From Zonotrichia leucophrys gambelii (Eukaryota; Chordata; Aves; Passeriformes; Passerellidae): a DNA stretch of 64,000 nt. The DNA lies in assembly GCF_028769735.1 (NCBI RefSeq), contig NC_088175.1, positions 5,828,001 to 5,892,000 on the forward strand, written 5' to 3'. A program made the translations under genes and the position numbers. Each line of letters starts with the position of its first letter. The stretch's first letter is position 1. Shown here piece after piece: positions 15,201-24,353 of the stretch. Under the pieces are notes generated by a model. That model ran no database searches and was not told the DNA's origin. It saw nothing but the letters and a program-made list of their open reading frames with translations.

Positions 15201-17898
15201 TGTTGGAGTTAACTGCTGCACCACGGCTCCCCACTGGAGGAAGCTCACCACAGAGCTGCCCTCTTTCTTCATCCCCGTTTGTTATTTCAACAGACCCAGC
15301 AGCAGCCAAGAGCAGAGAGAATGAACAAATGGGAATAAAAATAAGTCCTCTAAGACACGCAGAGCATTAGCCAGTTCTTTTTTTAATCTTTCTGCTTGGC
15401 CATATATCTATTGTGTTTTAGAGCTGAAATAGCAGAGGGGTTTCTTACAGCAAAGCCACATCAAATGCAAGTCTTGGGTGAGCATTATACTGTATGTACC
15501 AGCCTCTAAACAGAAGTGAGGGGGCTGCTTTGCTTTATCTTAGACAGGAGTTTGTCCTGCAATGAGCCACAAGGTCAGAACAGTTCCATGCTGAACAGCA
15601 GGGTCTGAACAGCCACACATGCCACCAAAATTAAATATACACTAATCACAGGTGAACTCAAACCATTTAGGCCCAATGGTTGGATAGGTAATTTCTGTGT
15701 CACAGAGCCCTACTCACATGGCAGCTACAAATGCCTTGGAAAAAAAAAAATAAGGATGGTTAGGGTAATGCTCCCCATGGCAACCCAAGCATCTACACAG
15801 TGAAGCTGCTGCAAAAAGAGGATATCTCTGCTTTGCTCCAAGGAGGCTCCATCCCCCCAAACCTCTTCTAGAGAAGGGGATCTACACAGCCCTGACAAGT
15901 ACAGCATGCTCCAGAAACAGGAGCTTGTGAACATACCACTAACACTATGTACCTACACATCCCTCAGCTTTATGCAAAGCCATTTTGGCATTCCCAGCAG
16001 CATTGCTTGGAATGAGGGTGCTGCTGCATCAGCAGTCCTGGGCCCTACAGCCTGAACCACAGGTTTCATTCAGGCCAATTATAGCACATTATAAACAGAG
16101 GATCCTGCTTGTCTTGGAAGGGGCACACAGCGAGCGAGAGGTTCAGCTGCCACAAATAGCCCAGGAGCTGGTGAGGACAGGCTGACATCCACCAGCCTGA
16201 AAAGTGCTGGGGTTAAAATGACACCAACAGGGAGCAAGGAGGTGTCCCCAGCCTGGCCAGAAACTGGAGTGAATAAGTCTGGGTACCGATCCCCTATGGG
16301 GCCAGGCTCTGCTTTAGCAAAACCTTTATCCTCCTTATCTACAGAAAAACTGAGCTTTCACCCTGAACCTTCCTTGAACATTTGAAGTAGCAAAATTTAA
16401 TAATCACAGGTATACTTTTACAGACAAACAGATGATTTTGTAAGGGTTTTAAGGCATGTTCATGATATACAATACAAAAGGCAGGCAATTCATTGGTTCT
16501 TAGGAAACCAGGGCAACAAATTCACATTGAATTCAATCAGGCATCTGCTCAGAGCAATTCCCACTGGGGAAGCCATCCTAGTCTCTAATTATAAAACACT
16601 GCATCATTTTTCTAACTTTTGAATATTATTGATTTTTTTTTAGGTGGAGAGAGAAATGCCAAGTGTGATGTCAGCAGGCAGCAGTACCTGGCACAGTTGC
16701 TCTTTCCCGGAGCAGAGCACTGAATGCCAAGTGAAGCATGGCTGGATATTGCACAATAAGAGACAAGCTATGCTGTGCAAATTTGGGGCAATGGACACAA
16801 GGGTATGACCCCCTGTGCCCTTGGGGGTTGCTCTGCCAAGGCCAGGTTGCTATATCATTATGATAAGGGTAATCCTGTTAGGCAAACACATCAAACAAAG
16901 AGTCACTCCTGATTGCAGACCTTGTCTAGGCAGATCTAAGCCTGGGTTAAAAATGTGCTGAGTGTTCAATCCTCTGGCACAGCACACCAGGGGCTGAGAG
17001 AGGAATATGTGGGGGCTTCTGTGCCTCAGGACCCCATGCAGGCACTCCCTGAGGCTCAGGCTAATTCCTGGAAGTATCTAAAAACTGCAACAGAATAAGT
17101 TCCCTGTCTTTCCCCTTCACTTCTTGTGTAGAAGAGGACAGATGACTCTTATGTCAGCCTGTTTTGCTTCTATATTTATGTCCTGCCTCAGGCTCACAAT
17201 GTTCAGCTCAGATGCAATCCAGTCTGGTCATATTAATACATCTGGGAAAATATTTTTAACAACCAACATCAAGCTGAAGGCCAAGATCATCCACAGGCAC
17301 CGGGAGCTCTCTGACCCCTCTTGACCGCTTGCTTACGAAACAGAAAGGCTCCCCAAAAGGTGCTCTGTGGACTTTTAAGGGCCAAGCACACTTTTCAGCT
17401 TCCCTCTGTAATATGCTGGATGAAATTTAATCTCTGCTGTAACTCTGGGAATTTCCCTAAATTTCCAAAAGGCTGAATGTGGCTCTTTTATTACAGGTGC
17501 CAAAATCAAGGCCTAATGAGACATGGGCTGTGAACCCAGCCAAGGTGAAGAGGACACTGATGACAGCCTGTGAGCATCCCTGAGGGCCTGCAAAACACCT
17601 GAGGCAGAAGAAGCTCATCACCTTGCTACCCACCTCACTCTGCCAGACCACTTTATCAAGGAACCAGAATAAAAAATAAGTTTCAAAGCCTTAAAAATTG
17701 GGTAATCCCACTGGTGGGCAACATCAACAAATCCGTGACACCAGCTGAGACATTTATTCAGCTTCTCATCAGCTGGGACTGATGTCTGACAGCAGTCACC
17801 CTTAAATTAAAGGGTGACTTAATTAAACCCTCCTACAGAGCCACTGGGGAGATTTCCTTTCCAAAACAAAATGTATCAGAGCTTCACTTGGGCTCTCA
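9201..17898. other. Intergenic DNA, no gene recognised
   Basis: No exon chain, RNA gene or clear transposon was recognised apart from the CR1 copies to either side. The open frames present (such as 13924-14445 on the minus strand) are paired with overlapping frames on the other strand and have no family features. One unique-looking AT-rich block at about 9400-9990 is described separately. Confidence 0.65.
9400..9990. promoter_or_regulatory. Candidate conserved noncoding element
   Basis: This block looks like unique rather than repeat DNA. It is rich in TAAT/ATTA and related homeodomain-type cores (for example GCTAATTCACC at about 9735, TTAATTATGGG at about 9812 and GTTAATTG at about 9874) and keeps scattered CpGs (ACACGGACAC, ATCGAGTGG, GCGAACACGACA) inside otherwise CpG-poor sequence. 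Such texture is common in conserved enhancers. This is only an impression of composition; no alignment was possible. Confidence 0.2.
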
Positions 17899-18062
17899 AG
17901 AATCAAAAATGGGTAAGGTTGGAAGGGACCACTGGAGGTCATCTGGTCCAACCCCCTGCTCAAGCAGAGTCCCTGGGAGCACATTAATCTGGATTGTGTC
18001 CAGGCAGCTTTTTAACATCTTCAGGGAAGGAGACTCCTCAAGGTCTGGGAACCTACTCCAGC
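17899..18062 (-). mobile_element. CR1 LINE 3' fragment, reverse orientation
   Basis: On the plus strand this reads GGTTGGAAGGGACCACTGG, AGGTCATCTGGTCCAACCCCC, TGCTCAAGCAG, then GTCCAGGCAGCTTTTTAACATC and CAGGGAAGGAGACTCC. This is the reverse complement of the CR1 3' end. It is a short non-coding copy lying antisense to the window. The outer edge near 17899 corresponds to the CR1 3' terminus; the inner edge near 18062 is where recognisable similarity ends. Confidence 0.85.
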
Positions 18063-21000
18063 AAGAACCATTTTGGATGCAGATTTTTGGAATTTGCTCA
18101 GCAACAGCCAGGAAACAAGAATAACATGAAAAGACTTGCTCACTTTGTTGTTTCCAAAGCAGATTTTTCTTTCATGCCATGGATCAGGATGGAGCTGACC
18201 CTATAGCACAGCAGAGAAAGCAGAGCAGCCAAGGTTATGGGTAGCTCTGGCTCAGTGTGAAATGGTGATTCACACAAAGTCAAGCAAGCAGAGACTGACT
18301 GTAATACAAATGAAGACTGAGGAGGAAGAAGATGTGGATGCAAGACAGTGCAATGGTGAGTCATGAGAACAGGGCATGGTTCAAGGCCATGACGTCTGCC
18401 CTGGACAGGGCAATGTTGTCTGATGATTCCAGCAAGGGAGTCAGGAGCATTGCCCCAGCCCAGATCACTGCTGACTCTCTAATCAGCTGTCTTGTTTATC
18501 AAATGAAAATAGCTTTGCACTTTCCAGGAAAACTTCTGTATCTTTTCCAAACTGATTTGATATTCTGAAATGAAAGGACAGCCACTTGCAAAAATGCTCA
18601 CTCCCCTAAAAAATGGAGATGGGCAAAGAGACACAGAAAAGGCAGGTACGTGACCCAGGTGTTACAGACCCAGGTGGATATAGGAGGGAGGTGCTCCCAT
18701 CTCTGCATCTGATGTGCAACAGCCATCCATGGTGAGCAGCCCTCACTCACCACCATGCAGGAAGATGTGCACTCCTCCTTATCAGGCAGCCCCAGGCAGC
18801 TTCCCCTGCTGCCTTCCCATCCCTGGTGCTGCAGGCAGCCAAGGGCCCTGAGATGACAGAAACAAAGCTCATCGGGGAAGCAGCAGCAACAGAAGAAATG
18901 AAACCGAAAGGTTCTGAGAAAATGTTTGTGTGAGGCTTCCACGAGGTGTCAGCAACAGCTATTCTTCATCAGAGCTGAACAGAGTGCCTGGGTCTGCCAT
19001 CCACCTCCTCACATGGCATGTCCTCACCAAAGGAGAACAAATCCTGTAGTGACTGCCAGCAGCTCTGTCCCGTGTCTCTGCACAGCAGAGCAGAGGGTTC
19101 CCCACGCCGAGCCCAAGCCCCAAGGACCAGAACAATATACTTGCAAATTATCCCTGACAGTGTTACTGCACCCCGTGTGCAGGTGGGATGCTGGTGGCAG
19201 AGAGATTACACTGAAGATCAGTGATGTACCTGTGGTGAGAGGGGGACATACAGTGTGTCTATTCCAGCCCAGCAACCCTACCACAAAACCCCTGACTCTC
19301 CTCATTCCTTACTTCACTCTGAAGATGTGCAGTTTTAGCTAAACAGGACATAGGCATTTCTCTCTGACTTGTTGATGAAGATCCCAGAGGCTAAAAGTGA
19401 AGTGGCAGCTGTGCTGCTCCAGCCCACCAGGGATCTGGAGCTGTTGTCCAAACTCTGCTGACCTTTGGTCCTGAGCCTGCCTTTTTCCAGAGGAGACTGG
19501 TAAGTGTTCAGAGTTAAACCCATGCATGAATTCTTTGCAAGGACTGGAGTAAGCCCTGTATCCTTCAGCTCTGTTCAAGAATGAGGGATGTACTTTTTGC
19601 CCATCTTCAATCTCATGCTCAAACCCAGCACTACACTTTGTTCAGTGTACTCCCTGATAGTGCCTATTTTTATTTTGCTTTTAATTACGCACAGTCAGGT
19701 CCATTATGTCAAAATTATCCTGCCCTCAATTTAATGAAAGCCTTAGGAAGCAAATGACGTCTGCCACAAGAAATGGCAGAGCTTTTCCCTCCGTCTTATT
19801 ACGTAGTTGGGGTTTCCGTAGTATTAAGAAGGTTTTAGTTGGTCACTGGCTGGAGAAACCAAAGGATCAAGGTCCCAGAGTAGGGTGAAGATGAAAATAG
19901 CTCCGAGAGAATACGTCACGTTACTTGGATGTGGCTGCACAGATAGAGTAATCCCTGTCATGTGCCAAGGAACCTGTGATAAGCCCTCTCATAGTCAGAT
20001 TGGTAATAAGATCAGCTACTTAATTCAAAGTGATTAAAACCAGGCTGGACTGCAAACAAACACATCATGTTCATGGGTCTCTGCAAAAAAATATACATAT
20101 AGAAAAGTAAAATTTTTCTGGGCTGTCCTGTCACATCACTAGTACTAAGCACTGCACCCTATGAACAATTTTGGGGCCAAGTGTAATCCAGTGCAGCCCA
20201 CAGGCAGGCTGCCTTTCCTACAGGCAGGCTCCCACCTCAAATGTATGTGACAAATACAATTTGCAAAGGGTTACTCACCAGCTGCAAGGCTGAAAGGACT
20301 TGGCATGCTCTGGCCTATTTTTAAGCCAGTGCTGGGGCAAAAGAACACTATGGCTGTAACCATTCCCTCCACCTCCATAGGAGAGCTTGGCCTGTGAATA
20401 ATGCTCCCACTCCTACACCAAAGACATTAATTTCCCATGAAAAAGCCAGTTTGGCTTTGCAACTGTGCTAATGCCTTGCCATTTGGGCTCTGACTTGCCC
20501 AGGTATATGTGCAGGATGAGCAGAAAGGGCTGGGCAACTTGACATCACCAGATTGGACATCCAAATCAAAGGCAACATCCTAGCAGCAGCTAGAAAAGGA
20601 TTTGGGATTCTCATCAGGGCATCCCCAGAGCAGGAGGCACACGGAGATGTGGTGGGTACCACTGCCATCAGCAATGGGCAGCAAGGCACGGGCAGACAGA
20701 AAGGAAGGGCTGTAGAAGCAGCTGTTTTTAAACCATTTTTTCAGTCCTGCATTTTGTATCAATCCATGGCTGCAGTGACAGGACGTGACTGACAGGTCAG
20801 TGCCCTGGTGGCAGCAGGGAGTGGTGGAGCGGCTGCCTTTAATGGGTTTTCACCTGGAATCGGAAACAAGCAGTGAAAGAGGATTTTCTGTGCCGTGGCT
20901 GACATCCAGGATGGCAGGAGCCGCGGTGGATCCGCAGGGATCCTCCGATGACGAATTGTGCTGACAAACGCTGGACGTAATTCTCCCCAGCAAAGCAGAT

Positions 21001-22134
21001 CAGTGGATGTTATCCTTCTTCTATTCTCTTCCCTCAGATGTGGTCAGCAAGAGTTTTTAAGTGCGACAGTGTCCTGCCCAGCTCCCCCATGTCCCTGCAC
21101 CCCCTCACAGATCCCCAGGGTTTGCTGTGAACATTTCTTGGCAGGGAAGAAGTTACAAAGCAAAGCAAGCACAGTTTAGGCTTTGTTTCCCTGGCTGAAT
21201 GGGGGTTCAGAAGAGGCACAACAAAGGGGATGGCTGTTCCTCGCCAGCTTCATCGTGGTCATCAGGACAGTTGGTAGCATGGTCCCCCTTCCTGCCTCCC
21301 CGAGCAGCTTCACAGAGAGAGCTGCAGGGAAGCAGAGCATTTCAGGCCCTGTCTGGTGATCCCCCTCAGTGTGCACAAGTGTCTCCATTCCAGCAGCAAA
21401 CAGCAGCAGCAGGACAACTCAAAGGACAGAGAAATCAGAGCTGTGGCCTGTGAATCCATCAGCAACTGGCATTGCCCACATGAAGATGCCAGAGAGTCTG
21501 ATCTTCCTGATTGAGAGGACAATGGCTGCAAGAGGGGGAGACATTGGGGCCAAACACAGAGAGGAAGAGGGAAATGGTCTCAGGGGGTCAAGGATGGAGC
21601 AGATCCCAGTATTTGCTATCAGTAAGGAGGCCTTATGAGAGAGCAGATCCCAGTAATGCAGCACTTGCTTTCCCAGTGTGTGACTGTACACGTGCATTTC
21701 AGGGCCAAGGCACTGCAGGTGCCCAAGGGGAGCCCCTGGTGCAGGGCTGTGGGCAGTGCTGGGCTCACCCCCCCACCATGATCATCTCCCTGCTCTTCTG
21801 TAGCCTAAAACCTGACAGGTGCCTGTCAGAGGGAACGGCTGCAGGCAAATGTCACTCTCCGGAGACATCCCAGAGACACAAGTTTAGCAACAAGCACGTG
21901 TGCACACACGTGTGCTGGCCGAAGGGCAGGGCCAGGCCCCCGCCCGAGCCACCCACAGGGGCCAAGAACTGGCACAGGCCTGGCTGGGCCCTGCCAGGGC
22001 GGGCACGGGGGTGTGACACCGCCTGCCCCGGCACACGTGTAGCCGGGCACTGCCCGTCTGCAGAGGCCGGGTGTCCCACAGCCGCCGGGCACAGGCCCGC
22101 TGTGGCCCAGACACCGTGTGCCCTTGACCCATGA
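18063..22134. other. Intergenic DNA upstream of ANKRD9
   Basis: No gene was recognised. GC and CpG content rise toward the right as the ANKRD9 CpG island is approached, from about 21850. A cluster of CRE-like sites at 19755-19919 is listed separately. A GC-rich patch at about 20915-20960 contains two GGATCC sites close together and several CpGs, but nothing more can be claimed for it. Confidence 0.6.
19755..19919. promoter_or_regulatory. Cluster of CRE/bZIP-like sites
   Basis: Three ACGT-core sites lie within 165 bp in a CpG-poor background: TGACGTCT at 19755-19762, TTACGTAG at 19799-19806 and TACGTCAC at 19912-19919. The first and last are one or two bases from the CREB/ATF palindrome; the middle one is close to a PAR-bZIP site. 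They lie about 2.7 kb upstream of the ANKRD9 promoter, so a distal element for that gene is possible. Function is inference only. Confidence 0.25.
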
Positions 22135-22139
22135 GTGTG

Positions 22140-22400
22140 TGTCCCGGATCCCGCAGGCTCAGGATCCCATGGCCCCGGGATTCTGCGCCCTCTGTATCTC
22201 TTAGTCCCAGGGCCCCACACCCCAGGACATCATGTACCTGGACTCCATCCCTTTGGGACCTCATACCCCCGGGAACCGCGATCCCTACGCCCCTGGGACC
22301 CCACACGCCCGTACTTCAGGAACCCCATGTCCCTGTGCCCTCCCGCTCCTGGAAGCCCCGGTTCCTACCCCTGGGACCCCGCTGCCCGCGGCCCCCGCCC
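22140..22400. repeat. Degenerate C-rich minisatellite upstream of ANKRD9
   Basis: A run of imperfect copies built on CCTGGGACCCCACACGCC and variants repeats every 25 to 30 bp (for example TTTGGGACCTCATACCC near 22252, CGGGAACCGCGATCCC near 22279, CCTGGGACCCCACACG near 22291, CCTGGGACCCCGCTGCC near 22370). The copies are strongly diverged. Because the tract is stop-poor it creates overlapping open frames in several registers, which should not be read as genes. The minus strand is G-rich. Confidence 0.6.
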
Positions 22401-22512
22401 CGCGGCATTCCCGCCCCGCCCCCGCGGGACTCCGAGCCCTCAGCCAAGTTTCTTGGAACTTTGCCTCCCGTGACGCACGCGCCGGCGCCGGGCCCCGTCC
22501 TCCCCGGCGCAG

Positions 22513-22548
22513 CCAATGGGCGGCCGGGGCGCCGGGGCGGCGGCCAAT
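22513..22548 (+). promoter_or_regulatory. ANKRD9: Pair of CCAAT boxes
   Basis: Two same-strand NF-Y-type boxes, AGCCAATGGG (CCAAT at 22513-22517) and GGCCAATCGG (CCAAT at 22544-22548), lie 31 bp apart, about three helical turns. Both have the flanking bases favoured by NF-Y. They are about 60 to 95 bp upstream of the TATA-like element, the usual distance. Confidence 0.7.
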
Positions 22549-22606
22549 CGGCGTTGGCCGGACAGTTCCCCGGTCCTGACCGACCTTCACCGCCCGGGCG
22601 GGGGGG

Positions 22607-22616
22607 CCATAAAAGG
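22607..22616 (+). promoter_or_regulatory. ANKRD9: TATA-like element that is also a CArG box
   Basis: CCATAAAAGG contains CATAAAAG, an acceptable TATA box, and at the same time fits the serum-response-factor consensus CC(A/T)6GG exactly. Its distance from the splice donor at 22703 fits a short first exon beginning about 30 bp downstream, near 22640. Whether it serves as TATA, as SRF site or both cannot be told from sequence. Confidence 0.6.
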
Positions 22617-22639
22617 GCCCCGCGGCGGCGCGCGGCGCT

Positions 22640-22703
22640 CCCGCCTCCCGCCCCTCCACTGCGGCGGACACGGCACGGGCGGCACCGCGGGACCGGCGGG
22701 GAG
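22640..22703 (+). other. ANKRD9: ANKRD9 noncoding exon 1 (predicted)
   Basis: The 3' boundary is set by a strong splice donor, GGGGAG|GTGAGC, with the exon ending at 22703. The 5' boundary is only estimated as about 30 bp downstream of the TATA-like element. No ATG is seen between about 22640 and the donor. The intron would run from 22704 to an acceptor ending CTCCCGCAG at 23156, so exon 2 starts at 23157. A noncoding first exon followed by a single coding exon is how ANKRD9 is organised in mammals. Confidence 0.6.
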
Positions 22704-22730
22704 GTGAGCCGGGAACGGGGGCAGGGAGAC

Positions 22731-22970
22731 AGGCCGTTCCCATGTACCGAGCCCTGCTCGCCAGGGATATGGGCGTCCTGTGCACTGCCGGCAGGCCGTT
22801 CCCTTGTAGCGGGTCTCCGTGCACGGGAATGAGGGTGTCCAGTGCACCGCGGGGAGGCCGTTTCCCCGTACCGGGTTCCCGTGCGCCAGGGACATGGGCG
22901 TCCTGTGCGCTGAGGAGAGGCCATTTCCTTGTACGGGGGACACGGGTGTCCCGTGCAGCGGGAGCAGGGA
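22731..22970. repeat. ANKRD9: 62-bp GC-rich minisatellite in ANKRD9 intron 1
   Basis: Four tandem copies start with AGGCCGTTCCC or a near variant at 22731, 22793, 22855 and 22918, a period of 62 to 63 bp. Each copy continues with a TGTACCG/TGTAGCG-like segment, a GGGTCTCCGTGC/GGTTCCCGTGCG-like segment and GGGTGTCC/GGGCGTCC before the next unit; the last copy is cut short. It begins 28 bp after the splice donor and is followed by a short GGAC/GGGA simple repeat at about 22967-22999. The array has no stops in several frames and so produces spurious long open frames on both strands. Confidence 0.85.
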
Positions 22971-23166
22971 CGGACGGACGGAGGGAGGGAGGGAGGGATG
23001 GCGATGCCGTGCTCCGGGTGTCTTCTGCACCGGGGTGTCGCGCCGGCTCGCTGTCCCCTGCACCGGCGGGGAGGCGGGCGGGCCAAGCCGGCGAGCCCCG
23101 GAAGCAGCGCGGGGAGCCCCGGCCGCCCGGCACTGACCGCCCGTCCGCTCCCGCAGGTCCGGGCCG

Positions 23167-23454
23167 ATGGTGGGAGGCAGCCCCCGGCGGAGCCCGGCCG
23201 CACGCCATGCCCTGGAGCGTCCGCTGGGTCGGCGGCTGCGGCGCCCAGTCCCAGAAGCAGTGCAAGAAATCCTCCTTCGCCTTCTACCAGGCGGTGCGGG
23301 ACCTGCTGCCCGTCTGGTTCCTGGAGGACATGCGGACCATGGAGGTGTTCCACTGGGAGGACGGGGGCAAGGTGAGCGTGTACTCGCCCTCGGAGGCGCT
23401 GCTCTACGCGCTGGTGCACGACCACCAGCCCTACGCCCGGCACCTGCTCACTAA
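23167..23454 (+). promoter_or_regulatory. ANKRD9: Upstream ORF overlapping the ANKRD9 start
   Basis: In the predicted mRNA the first ATG of exon 2 is at 23167, 40 bases before the ANKRD9 ATG and in the +1 frame. It stays open for 95 codons, overlapping the first 248 bases of the coding region. Its context has C at -3 and G at +4, so it is only moderate; the real start at 23207 has G at -3. Leaky scanning would be needed to reach ANKRD9. The uORF product looks like a frame shadow of ANKRD9 and is not claimed as a protein. Confidence 0.45.
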
Positions 23455-24082
23455 GTTCCCCCAGAGCGCCCTGGCCGTGCCCAGCCAGAGCTTCAGCTGC
23501 TGCCAGTCGGCCCCGCACCTGGCCATGGCCGTGCGCTACAACCGCGTCCGGGTGCTCTTCCGAATCCTCAAGGCCATCCAGACCTTGCCCCCGGCGGACA
23601 GAGCTGCCCACCTGGACCGGCAGGGCTGCAGCCGCGTGGAGGGCGGCAAGACAGCGCTGCACATGGCCTGCGAACTGGTGCGGCCCGAGTGCCTGCTGCT
23701 GCTGCTGGGGCACGGCGCGGCGCCCTGCCTGCGGGACAGCGCCGGGAACACCCCCCTGGACACCCTGCTGCAGCAGATCTCCCACATGCCCGCCGCCAAC
23801 ATGCGTGCCAAGCTCCTCTGCCTCGACTGCCTCTTCTTCTTCGTGCCTCAGGACCTCGAGTTTGCAATGAAACAGCAACTGTTGGACAACCGGCGGCAGT
23901 GGCAGGACCTCCTGGGAGAGAGCAGGTTCCAGTGCCTGGTGGGCTTAGCTCCCCCGTCGCTGTTTGTCGGAGCCATGCGTGTCTTGATCAGGACCATTGC
24001 ACCTGAGCACTTCCCAGAGGCTCTGGATAATCTGCCTCTGCCTCATTTTCTAAAGCCTTTGGACTTGAAACTGGAGAGCTAG
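23207..24082 (+). CDS. ANKRD9: Ankyrin repeat domain-containing protein 9
   Basis: A single coding exon encodes 291 aa, a little shorter than the human protein (about 317). The start MPWSV and the segment [19 protein letters not shown] (residues 19-37) are hallmarks of ANKRD9. Ankyrin-type repeats are seen at about 62-92 ([15 protein letters not shown]), 103-135 ([19 protein letters not shown]) and 146-178 ([19 protein letters not shown], then [19 protein letters not shown]). The C-terminal part has a BC-box-like [10 protein letters not shown] (251-260) and a Cul5-box-like LPLP (276-279), together resembling a SOCS box. Known work links ANKRD9 to Elongin B/C-CUL5 ubiquitin ligases and to turnover of IMP dehydrogenase; that role is transferred from mammals. 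I chose the ATG at 23207 because homology begins there; the frame is open upstream only because the CpG-rich intron lacks stops. The gene converges on TECPR2. Confidence 0.95.
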   Translation: MPWSVRWVGGCGAQSQKQCKKSSFAFYQAVRDLLPVWFLEDMRTMEVFHWEDGGKVSVYSPSEALLYALVHDHQPYARHLLTKFPQSALAVPSQSFSCCQSAPHLAMAVRYNRVRVLFRILKAIQTLPPADRAAHLDRQGCSRVEGGKTALHMACELVRPECLLLLLGHGAAPCLRDSAGNTPLDTLLQQISHMPAANMRAKLLCLDCLFFFVPQDLEFAMKQQLLDNRRQWQDLLGESRFQCLVGLAPPSLFVGAMRVLIRTIAPEHFPEALDNLPLPHFLKPLDLKLES

Positions 24083-24333
24083 AGGGGTGGTTATGAGAGC
24101 CTCCTGCTCACCTGACAGAAATAGACTTGTGCTAAAAATGTATCATTATACAAAGCTGCTAATGCAGTGGCCAAGTATCTGTTTTACTGAGAACAGTATT
24201 TTTTAAAAGAATTGTATCTGGCACTTTAAAATATATTTTATTTAAAGATCCTTGTGGTGAGGTGAGGGCCATGCTGCATTTTATAAAGATGTTCTATGGC
24301 ATGTACAAATGAGGGTTTGGGGAAGAACATATT

Positions 24334-24341
24334 TGTAAATA
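24334..24341 (+). promoter_or_regulatory. ANKRD9: Pumilio response element in ANKRD9 3' UTR
   Basis: TGTAAATA is an exact match to the PUM-binding consensus UGUANAUA, lying a few bases upstream of the polyadenylation signal. Eight-base matches arise by chance in AT-rich UTRs, so this is a candidate only. Confidence 0.4.
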
Positions 24342-24347
24342 CATCCA

Positions 24348-24353
24348 AATAAA
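24348..24353 (+). terminator. ANKRD9: ANKRD9 polyadenylation signal
   Basis: A canonical AATAAA lies 266 bases after the stop codon. A GT-rich stretch (GTGGCATGTGCC, then GGGTGTGCAGGGTGGGGG) begins about 50 bases later, as expected of a downstream element. Confidence 0.8.

Larger units (their letters stand above)
22440..23160 (+). promoter_or_regulatory. ANKRD9: CpG-island promoter of ANKRD9
   Basis: GC and CpG density jump here compared with everything else in the window, and the island runs on into the ANKRD9 coding exon. The core includes a CRE-like TGACGCAC near 22470, two CCAAT boxes, a GC-box-like CACCGCCCGGGCGGGG near 22589 and a TATA-like element at 22607. The mix of CpG island and TATA suggests a promoter that is broadly active but can be induced; this is inference. 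Confidence 0.85.

Noticed and set aside
22131..22832. Plus-strand open frame of 233 codons
   Set aside because: It translates the C-rich minisatellite and the promoter; its proline-rich product is a composition effect.
22742..23206. N-terminal extension of ANKRD9 to an ATG at 22742
   Set aside because: The extension translates the minisatellite and lies in the predicted intron between a good donor (22703) and acceptor (23156). Recognisable ANKRD9 sequence starts at MPWSV at 23207.
22316..23878. Minus-strand open frame of 520 codons
   Set aside because: It is antisense to ANKRD9 and its CpG island, runs through the 62-bp minisatellite, and has the arginine/glycine/proline-rich composition of GC-rich stop-poor DNA. 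Nothing suggests a real protein.
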